In this document: one piece after another, positions 41,284-48,984 of the stretch
Position numbering within the stretch: the stretch's first letter is position 1
Layout of the letters: every line of letters starts with the position of its first letter
NCBI RefSeq assembly: GCF_017876755.1
Contig: NZ_JAGIOO010000001.1
Span: forward strand, 372,001 to 436,000
DNA from: Crossiella equi
GTDB lineage: Bacteria > Actinomycetota > Actinomycetes > Mycobacteriales > Pseudonocardiaceae
Direction: 5' to 3'
Length of the DNA: 64,000 nucleotides
Notes under the pieces: model-generated
What the model was told of the DNA's origin: nothing
What the model saw: only the letters and a program-made list of their open reading frames with translations
Database searches by the model: none
Program-made: the position numbers and the translations under genes

Positions 41284-41762
41284 CACTGGGTTCCTGTCCG
41301 TGGGAGGAGTGGGACACCGTTCGCGGCGAGGATGTCCTCGGCGGAGGCGGTGGTGTGCTTGCCCGCCGCGGACCGGAGCACCGCCCGCGCGAGGCCGGAC
41401 GGGGTGTCGGGCGGTACCACCACGAGCCGGACACGTTTCAGGTTCGGGCCGGTCAGGGTGACCGTGCCCGCGGGCAGGAAGGGCGAGCCCACCAGCCGCA
41501 CCACCCAGTCCTCCACGGTCAGCCGGGGTTCGGCGAGTCCCCAGGCGTCCGGCCGGTAGCCAACCTGCCGGGCGGGGCCGACCCACGAGCTCAGCGCCAT
41601 GACCAGCGCGGGGAACTCGGCGACGGGTTCGGTCGTCCACGGCCACCAGCCGCCGTCGACGAGGCCGCGGTCCGCGGTACCGGGTTTCATCGCCAGCCGG
41701 AGCTCAGGGCGGTAAGGAGGCGGGGTCGGTTCCGGGGCGGCGCTCAGCGGTCTTGAGTCCAT
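41283..41762 (-). CDS. DUF5994 family protein, copy 2
   Basis: 159 aa, paralogous to the downstream gene; it has LRLAMKP, GLVDGGWWPWTTEPVAEFPA (about 34-53) and the QVGYRPDAW segment. The Pro-rich N-terminus is longer. ATG 41762 has AGGAA 8 nt upstream. Two coupled DUF5994 copies imply a heteromeric function. No function can be assigned. Confidence 0.75.
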   Translation of the reverse strand: MDSRPLSAAPEPTPPPYRPELRLAMKPGTADRGLVDGGWWPWTTEPVAEFPALVMALSSWVGPARQVGYRPDAWGLAEPRLTVEDWVVRLVGSPFLPAGTVTLTGPNLKRVRLVVVPPDTPSGLARAVLRSAAGKHTTASAEDILAANGVPLLPRTGTQ

Positions 41763-41939
41763 GGAGGCGTTCCTGCTCCGGCCGGGGACCGGCCCGTTCG
41801 GCGGTACACCCAAGGCGGCGTCGGCTCGCTGTCGACACGAAAACACCCGTGATGCCCTCACCCTACGCCACCGGGCCGAGCCCGGCTGAACTCCGTCGGC
41901 GTCTCGCCCCGGGCGCGGTCGCCGTGCTGTAGTGGGGAC
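41763..41939. other. Divergent gap between DUF5994 pair and MpaB-type gene
   Basis: 177 bp. It contains a small hairpin (CCGGGC-CGA-GCCCGG, near 41873) and, at its right end, TGTAGT (41928-41933) 6 nt before the ATG at 41940, a likely leaderless promoter. Nothing else was recognised. Confidence 0.4.
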
Positions 41940-42824
41940 ATGTCCACTCCGGGTCCCGGCTCCCTGCACTGGCTCTACTCCGGTGACCGCCGCTCGCTGC
42001 TGCTGCTCGGCCGCGTCGGCCTGCTGGAACTGATGTACCCGCCCCTGGGCGCCGGGGTGGTGCGGCACTCCGCGTCCTACACCGAGCCCTGGGCGCGCAC
42101 GCTGCGGTCCATCCCGCAGATCGCCGGGGTGGTCTACGACGGCGACCGGGCCGAGGACACCGCGGCCGGGATCCGCGACCTGCACCACGGGGTCAAGGGC
42201 ACCGACGAGCACGGTGAGCGCTACCACGCGCTCGACCCGGACACCTGGTTCTGGGCGCACGCCACCATGTTCGACGTCACGCTCCAGGTCATCGAGGTCT
42301 TCGACCGGCCGCTGTCCCCGGCCGCGCGGGAGCGCTTCTACGCCGAGTCGGTGGCGGTCTACCGGCGCTACGGCGTCAGCGACCGGCCGGTGCCCGCCAC
42401 CTACGCGGAGTTCCAGGCCTACTTCGACCGCGTGTGCGCCGAGCGGCTGGAGCTCACCCCGGCCGCGCGCGGGCTGCTCGCCTTCGTCGCCGAGCCCCGG
42501 TCCATGAACCAGCCTTGGCTGCCCAAGCCGCTGTGGTGGGTGCTCGCGCCGGTGGTGGGCAAGGTGATCTGGTTCCTCACCCGGGGCCTGCTGCCGCCGG
42601 TGGTGCGCGAGCGGGTCGGCGCGGACTGGCGGCCGGTCGACGAACGACGCTTCCGCGGGCTCGCCCGGGTGGTCGCCGCGGTGTGGCCCCGGCTGCCCGC
42701 CGCCCTCCGGTACTACCCGAGAGCGCGTGCCGCCTTCGCCCGGCACCCCGAGTTCTACCGGAAGTCCCACCGAACCGGCAGGGTTGGCCCGGTCGCGGAT
42801 GCGCGTTCCGGTACCGGGGGTTAG
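41940..42824 (+). CDS. MpaB/Lcp-type oxygenase (DUF2236)
   Basis: 294-aa haem-binding-type oxygenase of the MpaB/latex-clearing-protein superfamily. Typical elements: RRSLLLLGRVGLLELMYPPL near the N-terminus, the RDLHHGVKG segment (about 80), and DTWFWAHATMFD (about 101-112) with the conserved histidine. Members oxidise or cleave hydrophobic polyprenyl-like substrates. It lies 34 bp before a prenyl diphosphate synthase and a CrtI-type desaturase, so an isoprenoid substrate is plausible. A hydrophobic segment (about 195-220) suggests membrane association. Substrate is inferred, not shown. Confidence 0.82.
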   Translation: MSTPGPGSLHWLYSGDRRSLLLLGRVGLLELMYPPLGAGVVRHSASYTEPWARTLRSIPQIAGVVYDGDRAEDTAAGIRDLHHGVKGTDEHGERYHALDPDTWFWAHATMFDVTLQVIEVFDRPLSPAARERFYAESVAVYRRYGVSDRPVPATYAEFQAYFDRVCAERLELTPAARGLLAFVAEPRSMNQPWLPKPLWWVLAPVVGKVIWFLTRGLLPPVVRERVGADWRPVDERRFRGLARVVAAVWPRLPAALRYYPRARAAFARHPEFYRKSHRTGRVGPVADARSGTGG

Positions 42825-42858
42825 CGTCGCCTGAGGACCCGAGCTGGAGGTGGGACCC

Positions 42859-43956
42859 GTGCTCCTGCGCCAGGAGGTCTTCCTCCCCGCCCACGTCGAG
42901 GCCGGGCTGACCGAGGCGCTCACCGACTTCCTGCACCGCCGCGGCACCGAGGACGTGGCCGCCGGGCTGGACCCCGCCGTGGTGGACGCCCTCACCGGGC
43001 TGGCCCTGGCCGGGGGCAAGCGGCTCCGGCCCGCCTTCGCCTGGTGGGGCTGGTGCGCCGGGGGCGGCGCCCCGGACGCGGCCGAGGTGGTGCGGGCACT
43101 GGTGGCCCTGGAGCTGTTGCAGTGCAGCGCACTCGTGCACGACGACGTGATGGACCGCTCCCGCACCCGGCGCGGCCAGCCGACCGCGCACCTGCGCTTC
43201 GCCCGCGCCCACCGGAGCGCGGGCTGGTCCGGGGACGCGGACCGCTTCGGCGACGGCGTGGCCATCCTGGTCGGCGACCTCGCGCTGGCCTGGGCCGACG
43301 ACGCGCTGGCCACCGCCGGGCTGGCCGCGGACGAGCTGTGCCGGGCGCGGCGGCCCTGGCAGGCCATGCGCACCGAGATGATCGCCGGGCAGTACCTGGA
43401 CCTGCGGGCACACGCCAAGGGTGAGGACGCGCTGCCCGCCCTGCTCCGCGTGGCCCGGCTGAAGACCGCGAGCTACACCGTGGAGCGCCCGTTGCAGCTG
43501 GGCCTGGCGCTGGCCGGGGCCCCCGCACCGGTGGTCGAGCGGCTGCGCGAGTACGGCCGGGCCCTGGGGGTGGCCTTCCAGCTGCGCGACGACCTGCTCG
43601 GGGTGTTCGGCGACCCGGCGGTCACCGGCAAGCCCGTCAGCGACGACCTCCGCGAGGGCAAGCGCACCCCGCTGCTGGTCACCGGCAGGCGCCTGGCCGA
43701 GCGCGCCGGGCACACCGAGGCCTCGGCGCTGCTGGGCGCGATCCTGGACGGCGGTGGCGCGTTCCCCGTCGATGAGTCCACTGTGGACAGTGTGCGGGCG
43801 ACGCTGGAGCACGTGGGCGCGGTGGCCGCGATCGAGGAGATGGTCAACGAGCACACCGCGACCGCCCTGGCCGCGCTGGCGAAGGCGAACCTCACCGAGC
43901 CGGTCACCCGGCGGCTGGGTACGTTGGCCCGGACGCTGACTCGGAGAGATCACTAG
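42859..43956 (+). CDS. Polyprenyl diphosphate synthase (GGPP-synthase-like)
   Basis: 365-aa trans-prenyltransferase. The first aspartate-rich motif is DDVMD (about 95, in LVHDDVMDRSRTRRGQPT), the second is DDLLG (about 242, in FQLRDDLLGVFGD), and GGKRLRP binds IPP. It would make geranylgeranyl or a similar diphosphate from IPP and DMAPP. GGAGG (42846-42850) is 8 nt before GTG 42859, preferred over GTG 42850. The crtI-like gene follows after 8 bp. Chain length cannot be read reliably; the residues before the first motif are LLQCSALVH. Confidence 0.9.
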   Translation: MLLRQEVFLPAHVEAGLTEALTDFLHRRGTEDVAAGLDPAVVDALTGLALAGGKRLRPAFAWWGWCAGGGAPDAAEVVRALVALELLQCSALVHDDVMDRSRTRRGQPTAHLRFARAHRSAGWSGDADRFGDGVAILVGDLALAWADDALATAGLAADELCRARRPWQAMRTEMIAGQYLDLRAHAKGEDALPALLRVARLKTASYTVERPLQLGLALAGAPAPVVERLREYGRALGVAFQLRDDLLGVFGDPAVTGKPVSDDLREGKRTPLLVTGRRLAERAGHTEASALLGAILDGGGAFPVDESTVDSVRATLEHVGAVAAIEEMVNEHTATALAALAKANLTEPVTRRLGTLARTLTRRDH

Positions 43957-43964
43957 GGAGCCGC

Positions 43965-45467
43965 ATGCGACGGGTGACCGGCCGCACCGACCACGTGCTG
44001 GTAGTCGGGGGCGGGCTGGCCGGGCTGGCCGCCGCACTGCACCTGCGCGGCACCGGCCGCGAGGTCACCGTGCTGGAACGCGCCCCGCACCCGGGCGGCC
44101 GCGCCGGGCGGCTGGACGTCGACGGGTTCCGCCTGGACACCGGGCCGACCGTGCTGACCATGCCCGAGCTGGCCGAGGACGCCCTGCGCGCGGTCGGCGA
44201 CTCGCTGGCCAACCGCGTGGAGCTGCTGCCGCTGCACCCGGCCTACCAGGCCCGGTTCGCCGACGGCAGCACGCTGCCCGTGCACACCGACGGCGAGGCC
44301 ATGGCCGAGGAGATCCGCCGGTTCGCCGGGCCCGAGGACGCGCGGGGCTACCTGCGGCTGCGGGACTGGCTGGGCAGGCTGTACGCGGTGCAGCGGGACC
44401 GGTTCATCGGCGCCAACTTCGACTCCCCGCTCGACCTGGTCGGCCCGTCCCTGGCGCGGCTGGCGGCGCTGGGCGGGTTCGGCAGGCTGGGCCCGGCGAT
44501 CGGGCGGCACCTGCGCGACCCCCGGCTGCGGCGGGTGTTCTCCTTCCAGTCCCTCTACGCCGGGCTGGCGCCGCAGCACGCGCTGGCCGCGTACGCGGTG
44601 ATCGCCTACATGGACACCGTGGCCGGGGTGTGGTTCCCGCGCGGTGGCATGCGCGCCCTGCCGCAGGCCATGGCCGACGCGGCGCTCGCGGCCGGGGTGG
44701 ACATCCGGTACGGGCAGACCGTGGAGTCGCTGGAGGGCCGGGGTGGGCGGGTGCTGGCCGCGCACACCCAGTACGACCGCGTGCCCTGCGACGCGATCGT
44801 GCTCACCACCGACCTGTCCACCAGCTACGAGCTGCTCGGCACCCGTCCGCGCCGCCCGGCCCGGCTGCGCTGGGCGCCCTCCTGCGTGGTGGTGCACCTG
44901 GCCGCGTCCTCGACGGTGCCGGACCTGGCCCACCACACCATCTCCTTCGGGCAGGCCTGGGAGCAGACCTTCGAGGACATCATCCACCGCGGCCAGCTCA
45001 TGGCCGATCCCTCGCTGCTGCTCACCACGCCCTCGGTCACCGACCCGGCGCTGGCCCCGCCCGGCCGGGCCGGTCACTTCCTGCTGGCACCGTGCCCGAA
45101 CCTGGCGGCCGCGCCCCTGGAGTGGGAGCGGCTCGGGCCCCGCTACGCCGACGAGCTGGTCACGCTGCTGGCCCGGCGCGGCCTGGTGCCGGACGAGGAC
45201 GCGCTGACCCGCCTCGCGCTGGTCACCCCGGCCGACTGGGCGCGGGAGGGCCTGACGGCGGGCACCCCGTTCGCCTTGGCGCACACCTTCGCCCAGACCG
45301 GCCCGTTCCGCCCCGGCAACCTGCCGAAGCCGTTCGCGAACGTGGTGCTGGCCGGCGCGGGCACCACGCCCGGGGTGGGCATCCCGCCCGTGCTGATCTC
45401 CGGCCGGTTGGCGGCCGAGCGGATCAGCGGCGCGGTCAGCGGTCGAGGAACTCGGTCGTCTGGCTGA
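43965..45467 (+). CDS. crtI: CrtI-type carotenoid desaturase
   Basis: 500-aa FAD-dependent phytoene-desaturase-like enzyme. The N-terminal dinucleotide motif is VLVVGGGLAGLAAALHL (about 11-27), followed by LERAPHPGGRAG, FRLDTGPTVLTMPEL and WFPRGGMRALPQAMA, and the C-terminal bacterial signature LAGAGTTPGVGIPPVLISGR is intact. It introduces double bonds into phytoene or a similar polyene at the membrane. It is paired with the prenyl synthase, but no phytoene synthase is in the window. The last 32 bp overlap the convergent hydrolase gene. Confidence 0.9.
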   Translation: MRRVTGRTDHVLVVGGGLAGLAAALHLRGTGREVTVLERAPHPGGRAGRLDVDGFRLDTGPTVLTMPELAEDALRAVGDSLANRVELLPLHPAYQARFADGSTLPVHTDGEAMAEEIRRFAGPEDARGYLRLRDWLGRLYAVQRDRFIGANFDSPLDLVGPSLARLAALGGFGRLGPAIGRHLRDPRLRRVFSFQSLYAGLAPQHALAAYAVIAYMDTVAGVWFPRGGMRALPQAMADAALAAGVDIRYGQTVESLEGRGGRVLAAHTQYDRVPCDAIVLTTDLSTSYELLGTRPRRPARLRWAPSCVVVHLAASSTVPDLAHHTISFGQAWEQTFEDIIHRGQLMADPSLLLTTPSVTDPALAPPGRAGHFLLAPCPNLAAAPLEWERLGPRYADELVTLLARRGLVPDEDALTRLALVTPADWAREGLTAGTPFALAHTFAQTGPFRPGNLPKPFANVVLAGAGTTPGVGIPPVLISGRLAAERISGAVSGRGTRSSG

Positions 45468-46266
45468 CGAACAGCTCCGGGTACTGGAACAGCGAGCCGT
45501 GCCCGGCGTCGGGGTAGATGCTCAGCTGCGCGTTCGGCAGGTGCCGGGCCAGCAGGTAGGAGTTGTAGGTCGGGACCATGATGTCCTCGCGGCCGTTGAC
45601 CACGAGCACCGGCTGCGTGATCTTCTCCAGGTCCGACAGGTCCTCGGCCTGCCACACCGCGACCGCGTTGCCCTGGGCCTGCATGGTCTGCACCCCGGAG
45701 TTCGGGTCGCGACCCTCGGTGCGGGCGTTGCGGCGGGCCCAGAACTCCCGCCCGGCCTGCTGGCTGGTCTCGGAGGGGTCGAAGAACAGGAACTGGAAGT
45801 CCTCCAGCACCGGCACCTCGTTGCGGGTGGCCACGTGCGCGAAGTCGGGGTGCGCGCCCTCGGTGGTGCCGCCCTTGGGCTTGGTGCCGACGAGCACGAG
45901 CCTGCGCACCAGGCCGGGGTTCCGCAGCGTCAGCTCCTGGGCGACCATGCCGCCGATGGAGAAGCCGAGCACGTCGACCTCGGTGAGCCCGAGTGAGCGC
46001 AGGGCAGCGGCGACCTGGTCGGCCATGCCCTCGACGGTGTCCGGCGTCTGTCCCGTGGACGCGCCCACCCCGCCGTAGTTGACCAGCACGACCGGCCGGG
46101 TCCTGGCCAGGCCGTCGGTGACCGCGGGATCCCAGTGGTCCAGCCCGCCCCGGAAGTGCTGCAGGAACACCAGCGGTGTGCCGGTCTCGGCGCCGAAGCG
46201 GCGGTAGGCGAGCTGGACCCCGCCCGCGTCGGCCAGCTGGGTCGGTGCGGTGGCGTGCGTGTGCAT
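45436..46266 (-). CDS. Alpha/beta-fold hydrolase
   Basis: 276 aa. The nucleophile elbow GFSIGGM (about 103-109), late Asp ([10 protein letters not shown]) and His ([11 protein letters not shown]) form a catalytic triad in the right order. Short-chain ester or haloperoxidase-like hydrolases have this form. ATG 46266 has a GGAG site 7 nt upstream. It is divergent from a TetR gene; the gap contains twin ACCGATCGGT palindromes, so TetR control is likely. Substrate unknown. Confidence 0.88.
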   Translation of the reverse strand: MHTHATAPTQLADAGGVQLAYRRFGAETGTPLVFLQHFRGGLDHWDPAVTDGLARTRPVVLVNYGGVGASTGQTPDTVEGMADQVAAALRSLGLTEVDVLGFSIGGMVAQELTLRNPGLVRRLVLVGTKPKGGTTEGAHPDFAHVATRNEVPVLEDFQFLFFDPSETSQQAGREFWARRNARTEGRDPNSGVQTMQAQGNAVAVWQAEDLSDLEKITQPVLVVNGREDIMVPTYNSYLLARHLPNAQLSIYPDAGHGSLFQYPELFVSQTTEFLDR

Positions 46267-46296
46267 GGTCGTACTCCGTCTCTGCTGCACAGGATT

Positions 46297-46350
46297 GGTA
46301 AACCGATCGGTTTCCACCACTGTAGCAGAGGCGGAAACCGATCGGTATCC
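46297..46350. promoter_or_regulatory. Twin TetR operators in the hydrolase/tetR gap
   Basis: Copy 1 has the perfect palindrome AAACCGATCGGTTT (46300-46313) at its core. Copy 2 is GGAAACCGATCGGTATCC (46333-46350). Centres are about 34 bp apart. Copy 2 overlaps the TATCCT -10 (46346-46351) of tetR, which lies 7 nt before ATG 46359, so binding should repress tetR as well as the hydrolase gene. Confidence 0.65.
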
Positions 46351-46358
46351 TGGTGACC

Positions 46359-46910
46359 ATGGACACCCCGAGAGCCCGGATCATGGCGGCGGCGCGGGAG
46401 CTCTTCTACTGGCAGGGCATCCAGGCCACCGGCGTGGAGGAGCTGGCCGAGAAGGCTGCGGTCTCCAAGCGCACGCTGTACAAGGTCTTCGGCAGCAAGG
46501 ACCAGGTGGTCACCACCTACCTGGCCGAGATGCAGGCCGCGGACATCGGCAGCGTGGCCAACCTGGCCCGCACCGACCTGACGCCCCGGGAACGCCTGCT
46601 GGCCCTGTTCGACGCGCCGGCGCAGCCCGAGCGGGCGCCGCTGTTCCGGGGCTGCCCGCAGCACAACGCGGTGGTGGAGCTGGCCGGGCCGGACCACCCC
46701 GCGCACGAGCTGGTCCACCGCAACAAGCTCGCGACGCTCGCCCGGATCACCGACACCGCCCGTGAGGCCGGGTTCGCCGATCCGGAGGCGGTGGCGCGGC
46801 GGTTGTTCCTGCTGCTGGAGGGCGCGATGGCGCTGGCCACCTCGCTGGATGACGTGTCGGCGTTCGGGCAGGCGCGCGAGATCGCCGAGGGGCTGCTCGG
46901 GGCGGCCTGA
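46359..46910 (+). CDS. TetR/AcrR-family repressor
   Basis: 183 aa. The N-terminal HTH (about 5-50) is ARIMAAARELFYWQGIQATG, then VEELAEKAAVSKRTLYKVF, canonical TetR. The C-terminal ligand domain is short and helical. ATG 46359 is chosen over GTG 46353 because TATCCT ends exactly 7 nt before it; no ribosome binding site is seen. It should repress the divergent hydrolase gene through the twin operators. Confidence 0.9.
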   Translation: MDTPRARIMAAARELFYWQGIQATGVEELAEKAAVSKRTLYKVFGSKDQVVTTYLAEMQAADIGSVANLARTDLTPRERLLALFDAPAQPERAPLFRGCPQHNAVVELAGPDHPAHELVHRNKLATLARITDTAREAGFADPEAVARRLFLLLEGAMALATSLDDVSAFGQAREIAEGLLGAA

Positions 46911-46987
46911 CGGGCAGCCCCCGCCTCCCGCTCCCCCGCCCGGTGCGGCGGTCCGCGATCCCGTTGGCGCGCCTAGCGTTGTACCGG

Positions 46988-47026
46988 GCCCGGCGCCCCG
47001 CCCTCCCTCACGGCGGGGTGCCGGGC
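46988..47026 (+). terminator. Long hairpin abutting the next promoter
   Basis: A 15-bp stem with one G-T pair (46988-47002 with 47012-47026) and a 9-nt loop. Its last base is followed directly by the TTGACC of the next promoter, so it probably ends the tetR transcript and insulates the aldo-keto reductase gene. Confidence 0.6.
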
Positions 47027-47057
47027 TTGACCTGGAGCGCGCTCCAGCATCTAGGTT
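47027..47057 (+). promoter_or_regulatory. MerR-type promoter of aldo/keto reductase 2
   Basis: TTGACC (47027-47032), then a 19-bp spacer holding the perfect palindrome TGGAGCGCGCTCCA (47033-47046), then TAGGTT (47052-47057). This is the MerR-activator architecture. No merR gene lies next to it; the only one in the window is 10.5 kb away and has a different dyad. Confidence 0.6.
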
Positions 47058-47088
47058 CCCCGGCGAGCACTACCACTGGGGAGAAGAC

Positions 47089-48138
47089 ATGCACTACCGC
47101 ACGTTGGGCGGCACCGGGATCCAGGTGTCCGCGCACTGCCTGGGCACCATGATGTTCGGTGCCGTCGGCAACCCCGACCACGAGGACTGCGTGCGCATCG
47201 TGCACGCGGCCCTGGACGCGGGCATCAACTTCGTGGACACCGCCGACATGTACTCCAGCGGCGAGTCCGAGGAGATCACCGGGAAGGCCCTGGAAGGGCG
47301 GCGCGAGGAGGTCGTGCTGGCCACCAAGGTGCACTTCCCCATGGGCGAGGGGCCCAACCGGGGCGGGAACTCGCGGCGGTGGATCATCCGGGCGGTCGAG
47401 GACAGCCTGCGGCGGCTGCGCACCGACTGGATCGACCTGTACCAGGTGCACCGGCCCGACCCCACGACCGACGTCGAGGAGACCCTGGGCGCGCTGACCG
47501 ACCTGGTGCGAGCCGGGAAGATCCGGGCCTTCGGCAGCTCCAGCTTCCCCGCGCAGGAGATCGCGCACGCGCAGCACGTGGCGCGGGACCGTGGCCTGTA
47601 CCGCTTCCGCACCGAGCAGCCGCCGTACAACCTGCTCGCGCGCGGGGTCGAGGCGCACCTGCTACCCACCGCCGCCCGCTACGGCATGGGCGTGCTCACC
47701 TACAGTCCGCTGGCCTGGGGCTTCCTGTCCGGCAAGGTGCGCGGCGGCCAGGACGTCGACCTCACCACCGGGCGCGCCAGGCTCGCGCCGCAGCGGTTCG
47801 ACCCCGCCCTGCCCGAGAACGCGGCCAAGTACGCCGCGCTGGAGCAGCTGCTCGACCTGGCCGCCGACCTGGGCTGTTCGCTGCCCGAGCTCGCGGTGGC
47901 CTTCCCGGTCACGCACCCGGCGGTCACCTCGGTGATCCTCGGCCCGCGCACCCTGGACCAGCTCACCTCCTCGCTCAAGGGCGCCTCGCTGGTCCTGGAC
48001 GACGCGGCGTTGGACCGCATCGACGAGATCGTGCCGCCGGGCACCGACCTCTACCGCGCGGACGGCGCCTGGACCCCGCCGTCGCTGGCCGCGACCGCCC
48101 GGCGCCGTCCACTGGCCGAGCGGGCCGCGGCCGGCTGA
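47089..48138 (+). CDS. Aldo/keto reductase 2
   Basis: 349-aa NADPH-dependent AKR with all four catalytic residues: Asp and Tyr in FVDTADMYSSG (about 45-55), Lys in VVLATKVHFPMG (about 82), His in DLYQVHRPDPTTD (about 125). The late VILGPRTLDQL binds the cofactor phosphate. It resembles the YhdN/tas-type general reductases. GGGGAG (47079-47084) precedes ATG 47089 by 4-5 nt. Controlled by the MerR-type promoter upstream. Confidence 0.9.
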   Translation: MHYRTLGGTGIQVSAHCLGTMMFGAVGNPDHEDCVRIVHAALDAGINFVDTADMYSSGESEEITGKALEGRREEVVLATKVHFPMGEGPNRGGNSRRWIIRAVEDSLRRLRTDWIDLYQVHRPDPTTDVEETLGALTDLVRAGKIRAFGSSSFPAQEIAHAQHVARDRGLYRFRTEQPPYNLLARGVEAHLLPTAARYGMGVLTYSPLAWGFLSGKVRGGQDVDLTTGRARLAPQRFDPALPENAAKYAALEQLLDLAADLGCSLPELAVAFPVTHPAVTSVILGPRTLDQLTSSLKGASLVLDDAALDRIDEIVPPGTDLYRADGAWTPPSLAATARRRPLAERAAAG

Positions 48139-48140
48139 GG

Positions 48141-48263
48141 CCCAGGCGCGCCACGTGCCGCGCCGCTCGTACTCCAGGACCCCCTCGGCGGCGGAGGCCA
48201 CCTTGGGCCCGGCTTTGCGCTCGACCAGGTGCAGCGCCACGTCCGGGCCCGAGGTGGCCCCGC
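48141..48263 (-). pseudogene. Fragment of a DJ-1/PfpI-family gene
   Basis: Read leftward, GATSGPDVALHLVERKAG followed by VASAAEGVLEYERRGTWR matches the C-terminal end of DJ-1/PfpI or GlxA-type proteins (G-x-T-S-G-x-D and LEYERRG). The upstream 150-plus residues are absent and no proper stop follows, the frame running into the aldo-keto reductase gene. It is therefore a relic. The family includes isonitrile hydratases, but the fragment cannot decide. Confidence 0.5.
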
Positions 48264-48321
48264 CGCGTCGCGGGCCGCCGCCCCGGGCACACCCTCACCA
48301 GCCCGGCCGAAACCTGACAGC

Positions 48322-48864
48322 TCAGCCGGTCCGCGCGGCCGCCCACTGCTCGCGGGTCAGCCGGTACTCGACCTCGCCGTGCTCGGTGCCCGGCAGCGGG
48401 TCCGCCCACTCCAGGTGGAAGGTGCGCACGTGGCGCAGGCCGGTCTTCTCCAGCACCCGCCGGGAGCCGCTGTTGACCGCCATGGTGTTCGCGGTGACGG
48501 TGTGCACGGTGTGCTCGCGGAAGACCTTGTCCACCAGCGCGACCGAGCCCTCGGTGCCGTAGCCCCGGCCCCAGGAGGCCCGGGTGAGGCGGTAGCCCAG
48601 CTCCACCACACCCGGGTCCGCGCCGGCGGGTTCCAGCGCGAACCAGCCGACGAACGCGCCGGTGTCCCGCAGCCTCGCCGTCCAGAAGCCCCGTTCCGGC
48701 GGCAGCAGCCAGGTCCGGAACAGCTCCTCGGCCCGCTCGGGCGACTGCGGGGCCTCCAGGAAGCGCATCACCTCGGGGTCGCCGTGCAGCGCGATCACCT
48801 CCGGCAGGTCCTCCGGGCGGGGCGCGCTCAGGACCAGGCGTTCGGTGGTCAGGGAATCCGCCAT
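48322..48864 (-). CDS. GNAT N-acetyltransferase (RimJ/RimL-like)
   Basis: 180 aa, the usual size of RimJ/RimL-type GNAT enzymes. Opening TTERLVLSAPRPEDL is typical; the acetyl-CoA segment is RASWGRGYGTEGSVALVDKV (about 93-112) and the late NSGSRRVLEKTGLRHV matches motif B. It acetylates an amine, often a protein N-terminus or small molecule. ATG 48864 is the first plausible start. It lies after the DJ-1 relic, divergent from the ABC operon. Confidence 0.88.
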   Translation of the reverse strand: MADSLTTERLVLSAPRPEDLPEVIALHGDPEVMRFLEAPQSPERAEELFRTWLLPPERGFWTARLRDTGAFVGWFALEPAGADPGVVELGYRLTRASWGRGYGTEGSVALVDKVFREHTVHTVTANTMAVNSGSRRVLEKTGLRHVRTFHLEWADPLPGTEHGEVEYRLTREQWAAARTG

Positions 48865-48929
48865 GCCGCCAGTCTGGGCGGCCGGGCAAGCGATTTGCGC
48901 AGCCACGGCCGACAAAGCGACCCCTTTCA

Positions 48930-48943
48930 CTAGTTGATTAGTG
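48930..48943. promoter_or_regulatory. Operator-like site 1, matching the gntR promoter
   Basis: CTAGTTGATTAGTG matches 11 of 14 bases of the site at 50821-50834 before the gntR gene. It sits about 40 bp upstream of the ABC ATPase start, next to a possible TATGAC -10 (48945-48950). Confidence 0.5.
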
Positions 48944-48984
48944 TTATGACGTACTCTGTCCGCATCGGACGGAGGAGTGACTCG

